Virus record (IMG/VR): IMGVR_UViG_3300025874_000006
Location: 87,104 to 151,103 of that record
From: a virus
Length of the DNA: 64,000 nt
Direction: 5' to 3' (one strand)
The notes beneath the pieces were generated by a model, which had not been told where the DNA came from, did not search any database, and saw only the letters and a program-made list of their open reading frames with translations. This document shows, piece by piece, positions 46,074 to 53,761 of the stretch; within the stretch, counting starts at the first letter, position 1; every line of letters starts with the position of its first letter. The position numbers and the translations under genes were made by a program.

Positions 46074-47368
46074 TGTACTTCTCCATTAGATAGTTTCAGA
46101 CCAGACATAGTCACATAGTATGAACTGCGTGATATTGAATGCTTACATGCAAAGATGAGAAAGTCTCCGGACTTCTTGGGGTCATATACGTTCGAATCAC
46201 TCTCGTCCATTCGGTTACGTAGGAATGTGAGAGAGATCTTTCTACCCAACGTGCTGTTCTCATCACCATCCAAGAACTCTACTCCTTCAAGCACAAAGTC
46301 TATCTTGCTCTTAGTTAGCATATGGGTCATGGCTCGGTTGATGATGTTCAACCTATACTGCGCTACCTCTTCACTCTCTGAGTAAGACTTGTTGTTCGGG
46401 TGTGCAGAAGACCCACCTATCTGACTTATACGTCTACTTTTTATATCAGCAGTGATCTCTTTGTACCTACCATTGTCAAACAACGGTGTACCCTTGTCGA
46501 TGATCTTATCTTTCTTTAGTGGTTTGATGACCTCTTCATCTACGTTGAATGTGAAGCGGTCTACCTTGTTCTTGGTTACATTAATGTAACGATAGTCCGA
46601 ACCAATGAGTCCGTCCTGTATCAGTTTAAATAGGTTCTCTGTACCCTTTGATTGATATCTAATAATAACCCTCTCCTTCTTTTCAGGAGGGTTCACAGAT
46701 TCACTGAACTCGCCCTCAGAGAATGTGAAGGGTTGACCCTTATTCATTATAGTCGAAGTCATGAGAGACTTCAAGTCCTTCATCTGAAGATCTTTGTCGA
46801 TCAGTGTGGAGTACAAGTAGAATGGATACCCGTCTGCTGTAGATGCTCGATTCTTTATCCAGCACATAGCATCAATCGGAGTTAGGTTGGGTACAATGAC
46901 CTTCATCGATTGAAAGTCGCTAGAGACTTGATTGATCTTCTTTTTGAGAAACTCTTCGGAGATATTGCTAATGATCTTACTAGGTTTGCCACTATAAGAT
47001 CTGTTCACATTGTGTAGGTTAGATATGTACCCGATGTCTTCTATCAGATGAAACACATAGAGCTCCGATATGTCCGTACTCTTATCGGATAGGATTACCT
47101 TATCAATAAAGAATGTTTTGGAAACACTTAGAGTATCAGCGCGGTTGCTCTTTAGCGTGATATGCATCTTCTCACCACCAGAGATGTCCATGTTGGCGAC
47201 AACACTATCCCTATCGGTGTAACCCAATATGGCGGTTAGGTAAGGTTTATCTAGATGCTCGAAGATATCGATGTCCGAGACACCGTTCGCTATCTGCGCA
47301 TCCTTCGTAGACTCACTCACTTCAATGATTACAGATTCAATAGTGATCGAATCAGCTGTATTGTCCAT
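46070..47368 (-). CDS. 27: baseplate hub protein gp27-like
   Basis: 432 residues. IFEHLDKPYLTAILGYTD, VSKTFFIDKVILSDKST, LYVFHLIEDIGYISN, and PIDAMCWIKNRASTADGYPF follow the domain order of T4-like gp27/gpD hub proteins. YPFYLYSTL is the typical point before the tube-like domain. Length is near T4 gp27 (391). In T4 the gp27 trimer forms the cup holding gp5; here the gp5-like spike gene overlaps by 4 bases, fitting that partnership. Confidence 0.8.
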   Translation of the reverse strand: MDNTADSITIESVIIEVSESTKDAQIANGVSDIDIFEHLDKPYLTAILGYTDRDSVVANMDISGGEKMHITLKSNRADTLSVSKTFFIDKVILSDKSTDISELYVFHLIEDIGYISNLHNVNRSYSGKPSKIISNISEEFLKKKINQVSSDFQSMKVIVPNLTPIDAMCWIKNRASTADGYPFYLYSTLIDKDLQMKDLKSLMTSTIMNKGQPFTFSEGEFSESVNPPEKKERVIIRYQSKGTENLFKLIQDGLIGSDYRYINVTKNKVDRFTFNVDEEVIKPLKKDKIIDKGTPLFDNGRYKEITADIKSRRISQIGGSSAHPNNKSYSESEEVAQYRLNIINRAMTHMLTKSKIDFVLEGVEFLDGDENSTLGRKISLTFLRNRMDESDSNVYDPKKSGDFLIFACKHSISRSSYYVTMSGLKLSNGEVQ

Positions 47369-48093
47369 TACGACCTCAAGGCTTCTTTAAATAATTTCTG
47401 TACGGTATTGATCTCTCTTGGTTTGACAATACGTATCTGTTTCAGTTTATCATTCTCTTCTAGGTAGAAGTCTAGGTTGGTTACAGGTACCGCATTCACG
47501 GGTACACTCATATCCGTTAGATCCAAGTCAACATGTTCACCGTTCACTTCATAGTGATGTGCCGCAAGATGTGCTTGAACCGCAGCGATGATCACGACAT
47601 TTTCATTAATGTCTGTATCAGAGACTACCATCTCACCTTGTTGAAAAGTTTCAATACCTTGAAGTTCAACGTAGATCTGTCCTAGGTCTAGGTTCTTGTA
47701 CTTAATGATACCTACTGCATTACTTATGGCACCCGTTATACTATCCCCTACTGCGAGGATACTGTGTATGGAGTCCTGTGTACTGAGCACATAACCAGAG
47801 TAGTCCGACTTCACTCGTTCGACAACTTGATTGTATGCTAGAGGCCAACCCTGTTCACGTATCTTATCGTTCATCAAGTAGAACGTCCAATGCAAGTGTG
47901 GGTTCTTGTACAACATGAATGCAGTCTGGTCTGGTCTCTCTCCACCTTGAATGTAATGATCTTGGTAGAAAGACGAGTTAAGTTTAATATCATCCAGAAT
48001 ATCTACATAAGTTGCAATGTTTTGTACCAGTGCTGATTCTTCTCCGTCACCGAAGGAATAGAACTGTAATGGGAAATCTTTAAAGTATGACAT
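47368..48093 (-). CDS. 53: baseplate wedge protein gp53
   Basis: 241 residues, near the T4 length (196) plus an insert. SYFKDFPLQFYSFGDGEESA, NIATYVDILDDIKLNSSFYQ and ERPDQTAFMLYKNPHLHWTF match the gp53 family (yF..fp...Y.....d.....nI..R.......n...y....i..gerPe..A...Y.dp.lhWvilL.N). C-terminal RIVKPREINTVQKLFKEAL is also typical. gp53 clamps gp6 and gp25 in the wedge. One-base overlaps on both sides show tight coupling. Confidence 0.85.
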   Translation of the reverse strand: MSYFKDFPLQFYSFGDGEESALVQNIATYVDILDDIKLNSSFYQDHYIQGGERPDQTAFMLYKNPHLHWTFYLMNDKIREQGWPLAYNQVVERVKSDYSGYVLSTQDSIHSILAVGDSITGAISNAVGIIKYKNLDLGQIYVELQGIETFQQGEMVVSDTDINENVVIIAAVQAHLAAHHYEVNGEHVDLDLTDMSVPVNAVPVTNLDFYLEENDKLKQIRIVKPREINTVQKLFKEALRS

Positions 48094-49220
48094 TAGAAAC
48101 CATCCTCATCCATAATATCTGATCGGTTTAGTGTTCTCTCTTCCACGAAGGATAGAGATAGGTCAATCTCGACAGGGTAACCATCAGGATGGAATGCCAT
48201 GCTACTTGAGTTGTAGTTAGTAGAGATTGCTTTCAGATGACATTTCTTCATCTTGGTACCGACACGTTTCTTAACCCCAGACTCGTTCTCGTAGAATAGA
48301 TCCAACTCGAACATGTGTGGGTACTTGTACCCTGCATTGACTCCAGCGATGTTAATCGTATCTGGGTACGCATAACTACGGAATCTTTTAATAATCTTTT
48401 CAACTTCTTTTGCTTCCAACGAAGACTTAGGAATGAACTTGAACTGGAATGCGAACTCTCGGATGTTAACACCCTTGAATACGGTTCTGGCATTAGGGTT
48501 CACGGTCACACCGAACGCAAGAGAAGCAGCATTACCGGCGGTACCGTTCATCGCGGCAGCAGTTCGTTGTAATGCAAGTCCTGCGGCAGCACCCTGTAGG
48601 TTACCAGCGACCATGTCGGCCATATTAGAGAAACCTTTCTCGGCAGCTTCTCCTAGAGTTTCGAGGATACCTTTACCTTGACCCATCGCAGCTGTGGCGC
48701 CGGCACCAAAGGGCCCGAGCTCCGGTTGTGCATAGCTCAATCCATCCGCTTGGGTCAATGCGATAGGTAGGTACAGTTTAACCATGTTTCCGGTATCTTC
48801 TATATTCCTATCGGAGTACTCCATAGGACTATCTTTGCCATGTTTCTCAATGTACCTAGCATCCATAGAGTTCTTGACCCTAGTCTTCTTATCTTTGTAT
48901 TCGCGATAATCTATCTGTTTGTTAGCGTACTGTTTATCGATGGCCTTACTTTCATCGTTCAACTCTTTATATTTGCTATCACCCCCGTCACCCAACATAC
49001 TACTGACAGTAGCAGAGTCACCCTTCAGAGTAGGAGGTATCAACTCGAACACCTTAAAGGTTATACTTGCACCGTATCGCTCTTGGTTATTGAGTGGATA
49101 GATCAACTTGTTAGGGGTGGAAACCACTGTGTTGAGAGGAGTTGCCTGCCCTTTCTCCGCTTCAGACCCTTCTCCTTGGAGAGAATCTACTATGCTGGAA
49201 AGAAATTCTTTGATTGCCAT
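48093..49220 (-). CDS. 48: baseplate tail tube cap gp48
   Basis: 375 residues (T4 gp48: 364). Contains YGASITFKVFELIPPT, an Ala/Gly-rich segment, and the conserved T4 tail-cap core: FGVTVNPNARTVFKGVNIRE followed by FQFKFIPKSSLEAKEVEKII. It ends with MAFHPDGYPVEIDLSLSFVE. gp48 caps the hub and, with gp54, starts the tail tube. It is the first gene of the minus-strand baseplate operon, about 34 bases after the late promoter at 49254-49261, divergent from gp4. Confidence 0.85.
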   Translation of the reverse strand: MAIKEFLSSIVDSLQGEGSEAEKGQATPLNTVVSTPNKLIYPLNNQERYGASITFKVFELIPPTLKGDSATVSSMLGDGGDSKYKELNDESKAIDKQYANKQIDYREYKDKKTRVKNSMDARYIEKHGKDSPMEYSDRNIEDTGNMVKLYLPIALTQADGLSYAQPELGPFGAGATAAMGQGKGILETLGEAAEKGFSNMADMVAGNLQGAAAGLALQRTAAAMNGTAGNAASLAFGVTVNPNARTVFKGVNIREFAFQFKFIPKSSLEAKEVEKIIKRFRSYAYPDTINIAGVNAGYKYPHMFELDLFYENESGVKKRVGTKMKKCHLKAISTNYNSSSMAFHPDGYPVEIDLSLSFVEERTLNRSDIMDEDGF

Positions 49221-49236
49221 CGGTAAATCTCGTGTT

Positions 49237-49244
49237 TATAAATA
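49237..49244 (+). promoter_or_regulatory. T4-type late promoter, divergent pair
   Basis: Exact TATAAATA on the plus strand, 18 bases before the gp4 ATG, so the leader would be very short. Confidence 0.75.
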
Positions 49245-49253
49245 GGTTTACAG

Positions 49254-49261
49254 TATTTATA
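49254..49261 (-). promoter_or_regulatory. T4-type late promoter, divergent pair
   Basis: Exact TATAAATA on the minus strand for gp48. It lies only 9 bases beyond the plus-strand box, with the two facing each other, so transcripts would start across each other. Confidence 0.75.
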
Positions 49262-49262
49262 C

Positions 49263-49787
49263 ATGAAGTTAAGAATGAAAACATATAAAGGTCGATACAA
49301 ACCAAAGAACCCAGCCAAGTATGCCGGAGACGTGGACAACGTGGTCTACCGTTCTGGGTGGGAACGACATGTTATGAAATGGTGTGACGACAGTTTAGAC
49401 ATAGAACAGTGGATGTCCGAAGAGTTGGTCATCCCGTACATCTGCGAGACCGATAAGAAACCTCACCGATACTTCATGGACTTCGTTATCAAGTACAAGT
49501 CTGGTCGTGTTGTACTGGTAGAAGTCAAACCCTTCAAGGAGACCAAGTTACCTGAACGTAAACAGGGGAAGTCTCGTAGAACCATTCTAAACGAAGGTAT
49601 GACTTACATCAAGAACCAGTCCAAGTGGAAGGCCGCATCCGAATACGCGAAGGATAGAGGGTACCACTTTGAGATATGGACAGAGAAAGAACTCACCGCT
49701 ATGGGTATCATGCCCAAGTCCACGCAACGTATGCGTACCAAAAAACCGTTAAAGAAACTGCCTCCGTTCAGAAAGAAGAAAAAATAA
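49263..49787 (+). CDS. 4: head completion protein gp4
   Basis: 174 residues (T4 gp4: 150). YKGRYKPKNPAKYAGD, VVYRSGWERHVMKW, EELVIPYICETDKKPHRYFM, VLVEVKPFKETKLPE, and SKWKAASEYAKDRG with IWTEKEL follow the T4 gp4 (50/65) pattern with its nuclease-like D...E-x-K motif (DFVIKY...VEVKP). In T4 it acts on packaged heads before tail joining. The start at 49263 or the Met at 49275 are both possible; neither has a strong ribosome site. The C-terminus is a basic tail (LPPFRKKKK). Confidence 0.85.
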   Translation: MKLRMKTYKGRYKPKNPAKYAGDVDNVVYRSGWERHVMKWCDDSLDIEQWMSEELVIPYICETDKKPHRYFMDFVIKYKSGRVVLVEVKPFKETKLPERKQGKSRRTILNEGMTYIKNQSKWKAASEYAKDRGYHFEIWTEKELTAMGIMPKSTQRMRTKKPLKKLPPFRKKKK

Positions 49788-49789
49788 CG

Positions 49790-49797
49790 TATAAATA
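49790..49797 (+). promoter_or_regulatory. T4-type late promoter
   Basis: Exact TATAAATA on the plus strand directly after the gp4 stop and 28 bases before the next start at 49825. Confidence 0.75.
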
Positions 49798-49824
49798 GAA
49801 GTACGAATTTTAACGGAATCTACA

Positions 49825-50412
49825 ATGTCCAACATATTTCAACGATTAGAACTACAAGCGTTTCGTGCTGGTATCACACCACGTACAAAAGAATCCCGTG
49901 AGTGGTTCCGTAAGAAGATCAAGAATCTCCGCAGTATCAATAGAGAAGCGTTGATGAAAGAAGATCCGTTGAAACAAACGGGTCAAGAGATCGTGGGCGG
50001 TATGTACATGTTCTTCTATGACCCTAAGCATAAGGATACACTACCGTACTACGATACGTTTCCGTTAGTTATTGTTGTAGGGCCTGCCGAGGGTGGGTTC
50101 TACGGGTTGAACCTACACTATCTACCACCTATCCTACGTGCGAAGATGTTGGATGCGTTGATGGATATAACAAGTAACACTAAGTTCAATGACTCTACCC
50201 GATTTAAAATGTCGTATGAGTTGTTGGTTAAGAGTAGTAAGTTGAAGTATTTCCAACCCTGTTTCAAACACTACTTGAACGATCAAGTAAAGAGCAAGTT
50301 CGCAATGGTGCCTGCACCTGAGTGGGAAATCGCAACCTTCCTACCAACAGCACAGTTCAAGAAGGCGAACTCTAAGAAAGTATACTTCGACTCTCAAAAA
50401 ATGATAGGATAG
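49825..50412 (+). CDS. conserved T4-like protein, unassigned
   Basis: 195 residues. FRAGITPRTKESREWFRKKI, MYMFFYDPKHKDTLPYYDTF followed by PLVIVVGPAEGGFYGLNLHY, and AMVPAPEWEIATFLPTAQF are conserved blocks I recognise from cyanophage-type genomes beside gp4. The FY-D-PL-I...GFYGLNLHYLPP core suggests a compact alpha/beta domain. Some relatives may be listed as DNA end protector (gp2-like), by analogy with the T4 gene order; I cannot confirm that. Late expressed, probably a virion or packaging protein. Confidence 0.6.
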   Translation: MSNIFQRLELQAFRAGITPRTKESREWFRKKIKNLRSINREALMKEDPLKQTGQEIVGGMYMFFYDPKHKDTLPYYDTFPLVIVVGPAEGGFYGLNLHYLPPILRAKMLDALMDITSNTKFNDSTRFKMSYELLVKSSKLKYFQPCFKHYLNDQVKSKFAMVPAPEWEIATFLPTAQFKKANSKKVYFDSQKMIG

Positions 50413-50423
50413 GCGGTTAATAG

Positions 50424-51134
50424 ATGGCGGGCATAGAACAACTAAAAGGTAAGCTAACCTCTAAGAATGGTATCGCGATGGCAAATCAGTTTGCGGTCAC
50501 TCTTCCATCTATAGGGAATTTAGACTCTCGTGAACTGAATGTCATATGTAAGGACGTTACCTTGCCTGGCAGACAGGTGATGAGTCTGGATAGAAATGTC
50601 GGTATATTCAATGAGAAGATCGCGAATGGATTTGGAGTAGAAGACGTTTCAATAACATTCTATGTGTTGAATGACTACGGTGTTAAGAAGTACTTTGATA
50701 CGTGGGCAAACACTATAGTGGGAATGTACTACAAAGTAAAACCAGAAGCTGCGGCAGAGGATGCTGACCCTGAAGATAAGGCAGCTGTCAAACAGGCGCA
50801 AGAAGAATTTGCGAATAGTCTCAAGATGGGTGAGGTAGGATACAAGAACAGTTATTCGAAATCTATTACTATACGACAATTACGCAAACCTATCGCACGG
50901 TTCGGTTTCGACCTCGGGCCCTTTGATTTTAATTTCGATGTTGGGGGTGCTTCTATATACAGTGTAGAACTATTAGAAGCGTTCCCTACATCTCTCAGTT
51001 CAATCCAACTGAGCAATGACGGACAACTCGTTGAGTGTACAATGCAGTTCTCTTACACCAACTGGAAAGTGATAGACGATAAACGAAGTTTACTTGATGG
51101 AAAACTCAATCTAAACTTAGGTGGATTAATTTAA
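50424..51134 (+). CDS. 54: tail tube family protein, probable gp54
   Basis: 236 residues of the gp19/gp54 family: AMANQFAVTLPSIG, VICKDVTLPGRQVMSLDR, VEDVSITFYVLNDYGVKKYF with DTW, and a C-terminus LLEAFPTSLSSIQLSNDGQL then CTMQFSYTNWKV. The last block corresponds to the family's eC.Pt.ig.i.ld......t.t..F.Y..W. A 45-residue acidic insert (about 110-155; EAAAEDADPEDKAAVKQAQE) is longer than in main tube proteins. Position beside gp4 and opposite gp48, and away from any sheath gene, favours the baseplate-tube initiator gp54 over the major tube gp19. Confidence 0.7.
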   Translation: MAGIEQLKGKLTSKNGIAMANQFAVTLPSIGNLDSRELNVICKDVTLPGRQVMSLDRNVGIFNEKIANGFGVEDVSITFYVLNDYGVKKYFDTWANTIVGMYYKVKPEAAAEDADPEDKAAVKQAQEEFANSLKMGEVGYKNSYSKSITIRQLRKPIARFGFDLGPFDFNFDVGGASIYSVELLEAFPTSLSSIQLSNDGQLVECTMQFSYTNWKVIDDKRSLLDGKLNLNLGGLI

Positions 51135-51155
51135 TTATATAATATAGGATACATC

Positions 51156-51863
51156 ATGGCTTTACCAAAACTGAATTCAGCACCAACATATGAAATGAAA
51201 ATCCCCTCGACGGGTCAGAGTGTGGTCTACCGACCATTCCTTGTAAAGGAACAGAAGAACCTCCTCATAGCATTTGAGGCACAGAACCGCCAAGACTTAG
51301 TCAGGGCAGTTATACGAACAATCGAGGCATGTGTAGAAGATTCTATCAAAGGAACTCTAACAACATTTGATGTCGATTACATGTTCACTAAGATACGTTC
51401 TAAGTCCGTTGGTGAGACTGCTGATATCCTTGTACCCTGTGAAGAGTGTGATACTAATAATGAAATCACAGTTGAACTAGACAAGGTAGAAGTCACTGGC
51501 GATATGCCTGAGATGTTGATACCAATCAATGACGATGTCACTGTTAAGATGAAGTTCCCGACATACGAGGAATTCTTATCTAACCAGACCCTTCTGGATA
51601 GCACGAGTGCAACCGAAGCGTTACTCCAACTCATCGTCACATGTTTAGATTCGGTGTTGACCGAAGAAGAAAGGTTCGCTATTAAAGACGAACCACAAGA
51701 AGAAATTGTAACCTTCTTGGAGTCTATGACTACCGAACAGTTCGGAAAGGTTTCTGCCTTCGCTGCTTCGATACCGGCATTGACCCAAGACCTAGAATTC
51801 GCATGTGAATCATGCGGTCATAATAATAAGAAAACACTGAAAGGACTTGACGATTTTTTTTAA
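51156..51863 (+). CDS. 26: gp26-like baseplate hub/assembly protein
   Basis: 235 residues. KIPSTGQSVVYRPFLVKEQK then LLIAFEAQN, DVDYMFTKIRSKSVGE and PTYEEFL are the T4 baseplate protein (PF12322-type, gp26) pattern. Two CxxC pairs (Cys95/98 in CEEC, Cys217/220 in CESC) probably bind zinc. In T4-like phages this protein is a hub or assembly factor placed just before the tape measure. That is the slot of the frameshifted tail assembly chaperone in other phages. The gene ends on eight T residues followed by TAA; a -1 shift would continue into the reading frame described next. Confidence 0.8.
   Translation: MALPKLNSAPTYEMKIPSTGQSVVYRPFLVKEQKNLLIAFEAQNRQDLVRAVIRTIEACVEDSIKGTLTTFDVDYMFTKIRSKSVGETADILVPCEECDTNNEITVELDKVEVTGDMPEMLIPINDDVTVKMKFPTYEEFLSNQTLLDSTSATEALLQLIVTCLDSVLTEEERFAIKDEPQEEIVTFLESMTTEQFGKVSAFAASIPALTQDLEFACESCGHNNKKTLKGLDDFF
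51854..51861 (+). promoter_or_regulatory. candidate -1 frameshift slippery run
   Basis: Eight consecutive T residues overlap the stop of the gp26-like gene (GAT TTT TTT TAA). Slipping back one base reads TTA ATA AAT CTC and enters an open frame of 58 more codons. Confidence 0.55.
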
Positions 51864-52042
51864 TAAATCTCTCTCATGACACCCTAGCCAATTACTACCA
51901 AGTCAACTTCCAACTACTGAATAACTTCAATTATTCGTTAGATGAAGTAGAAGGAATGATACCTTGGGAGAGAGAGATTTACTTGACGATGTTGGTTGAC
52001 GACATCAACGAGAAAAATCAGAGGGCTAAACAGAAAGGATAA
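51860..52042 (+). CDS. -1 frame extension of gp26-like gene (gp51-like)
   Basis: An open frame in -1 relative to the gp26-like gene. It reads NLSHDTLANYYQVNFQLLNN then YSLDEVEGMIPWEREIYLTM then VDDINEKNQRAKQ before TAA, 3 bases before the tape measure ATG. The only ATG is deep inside (before IPWERE), so independent translation of the whole frame is unlikely. IPWEREIY resembles the end of tail assembly chaperones and T4 gp51-like proteins. Best read as the C-terminal extension made by -1 frameshifting; a separately started gp51 homologue using a non-ATG start is the alternative. Confidence 0.65.
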   Translation, partial: LINLSHDTLANYYQVNFQLLNNFNYSLDEVEGMIPWEREIYLTMLVDDINEKNQRAKQKG

Positions 52043-52045
52043 CCA

Positions 52046-53710
52046 ATGAGTCTTAAACGAGTATCAGAGAAACTTGGAGAACAGAACGACCTCTTAACGG
52101 AGATTGCGCTGGATATCTATGGGTATCTGGATAGTGCGATATCTAAGGTAGAGACCTCTAGTAAAGCATTGGATGCTATAAACGCTACCAATAATAACAT
52201 CTTGAATGTCGTACAATCGTTTCAGACTCAGGGCGGAGATGCCCTAGAAGAAAAGCGCGACAACAAACTGGCTGACAGCAAAATGCTCGCGGCCTTAGAG
52301 GGTATCCAGAAGAACACCAAGGGTGGTGCCACTAGCAAGAAGAGTTTCGGAGAGACTGCCGGTAAGGGTATCGGAGCAGGTGTTGGTGCTGGTCTAGGTT
52401 TCGCTATGAAAGGACTTGGTGCGGTCGCAACTCTGGGTGCATTAGGTTTTGGTATCGGTGCATTCTTTACTGGTTTGGCATTAGGTGATAAAGCACAAGC
52501 GATGATTGGCACGGATATGACTGCCACCAAGAAGAACATGATTACTCTTGGTGAAGCATTCGCAGAGACACCTACTGAAGGTCTCCTTGCGATGGGTGTG
52601 TTGGCAGGAGTAGGTGCAAAGTTCGGTAGTATGAAAGGTGCCCTCAAGATGGGATTCTTTGGTGCTGGTATTGGTGCATTCTTCTCTGGTCTAGCATTAG
52701 GCGACAAAGGAATGTCGTTACTGAATACTGACGGTTCTGCACTCAAGAACATGATGGTAAGTCTAGGTGAAGGACTCAACGCATTTAGTGGTACCTCACT
52801 AGTAGCATTAGGTGGTCTTATTGCATTCGGTAGTGCATTCGGTAGTGCAGCTGCTGTCGGTCTTCCTCTACTGGGTGTAGGTCTAGCAGGATTCTTTGGT
52901 GCATTCGATCTTGCTGCCATGGCAGGTATAGATGGTAGTGGTCTAGGTACAATGTTAGGAAACCTTGCGACTGGTCTTGCACCGCTCAGTGAACTGGACG
53001 GTACTAACCTTATTGCAGTCGGTGGCGCTATGGCTGCACTAGGTGTCGGTATGGTTGCTCTAATGGGTGGCAGTGGTCTCGCTAGTGTCATGGATTTTGT
53101 CGGTGGATTGTTTGGTGGTGACGATGAGGATATCTTCACTAAACTATACAACGGTCTACAACCCCTATCTACATTGAACGCAGACAACCTTAAAGGACTT
53201 GGAGATATATCTACTGTCATCGATGGTCTTGCAGATTCTCTAGATAGACTTATTGATACAGACTATGATGCAGTCAACGATTCCATAGGGGATTTCGGTA
53301 AGACAATGTCATATGCGATACCTATGCTGGCTGCAATGAAAGGTCAAGGTACCGGAGAGAACCCTTATGTTGTTGGTAATGGTTGGTTTGATGGTCAGAA
53401 AGAACTTGACTTCTCGCCAGGCATAAACTCTTTTTCTACCAAAGATATAGAGATGATGAATAACATCGCATCCGCAGGATCTCAGATATCATCTAACTCT
53501 TCGGGACAACAACAGAAATCAACTTCCGCAGGGAACGTTAGTAAACTGGTTACAGAAAAAGATTCGGTCGCTTCAGCTGCTCCGGTCGTTATCATGGACA
53601 ACAGCACAAACACCTCATCTTCCGGTGGCGGTGGTGGGATGACTGTCTTAGGTGGGCCTATATCACCTTTCGATCTAATGGATCCTTACTTCTCTACTCG
53701 ACCAGCATAA
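52046..53710 (+). CDS. 29: tail tape measure / hub protein gp29-like
   Basis: 554 residues (T4 gp29: 590, so the tail length is probably similar). N-terminus helical (VSEKLGEQNDLLTEIALDIY). Residues about 110-400 are long hydrophobic Gly/Ala-rich repeats: GFGIGAFFTGLALGDKAQAM and GAGIGAFFSGLALGDKGMSL are near copies about 70 residues apart. The polar C-terminus has a Ser/Gly linker (NTSSSGGGGG). The order, directly after the frameshifted gp26-like gene, is the classic tape measure slot. It fills the tube lumen and exits on injection. Start has AAAGGA upstream. Confidence 0.8.
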   Translation: MSLKRVSEKLGEQNDLLTEIALDIYGYLDSAISKVETSSKALDAINATNNNILNVVQSFQTQGGDALEEKRDNKLADSKMLAALEGIQKNTKGGATSKKSFGETAGKGIGAGVGAGLGFAMKGLGAVATLGALGFGIGAFFTGLALGDKAQAMIGTDMTATKKNMITLGEAFAETPTEGLLAMGVLAGVGAKFGSMKGALKMGFFGAGIGAFFSGLALGDKGMSLLNTDGSALKNMMVSLGEGLNAFSGTSLVALGGLIAFGSAFGSAAAVGLPLLGVGLAGFFGAFDLAAMAGIDGSGLGTMLGNLATGLAPLSELDGTNLIAVGGAMAALGVGMVALMGGSGLASVMDFVGGLFGGDDEDIFTKLYNGLQPLSTLNADNLKGLGDISTVIDGLADSLDRLIDTDYDAVNDSIGDFGKTMSYAIPMLAAMKGQGTGENPYVVGNGWFDGQKELDFSPGINSFSTKDIEMMNNIASAGSQISSNSSGQQQKSTSAGNVSKLVTEKDSVASAAPVVIMDNSTNTSSSGGGGGMTVLGGPISPFDLMDPYFSTRPA

Positions 53711-53715
53711 AAAAA

Positions 53716-53733
53716 GGGACTCTTTCGAGTCCC
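53716..53733. terminator. bidirectional terminator
   Basis: GGGACTC-TTTC-GAGTCCC with an A-run on its left (T-run for the minus strand) and CTTCTG on its right. It lies between the converging tape measure and gp32 genes. It should stop minus transcription well and plus transcription moderately. Confidence 0.85.
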
Positions 53734-53742
53734 CTTCTGAAA

Positions 53743-53760
53743 AGACCTGTTAACTGGTCT
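53743..53760 (-). terminator. second small hairpin after gp32
   Basis: AGACC/GGTCT plus one inner G-C pair around TTAA, directly after the gp32 stop. Probably an accessory 3' structure of the gp32 message. Confidence 0.4.
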
Positions 53761-53761
53761 C

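Noticed and set aside
50424-51134. Major tail tube gp19
   Set aside because: The long acidic insert and the setting with gp4, gp26-like and gp48 rather than a sheath gene fit gp54 better; not excluded.
52228-53220. 330-residue minus-strand open frame opposite the tape measure
   Set aside because: Pro/Ala/Ser-rich shadow of a Gly/Ala-rich gene; the plus-strand frame has a ribosome site, context and tape measure features.
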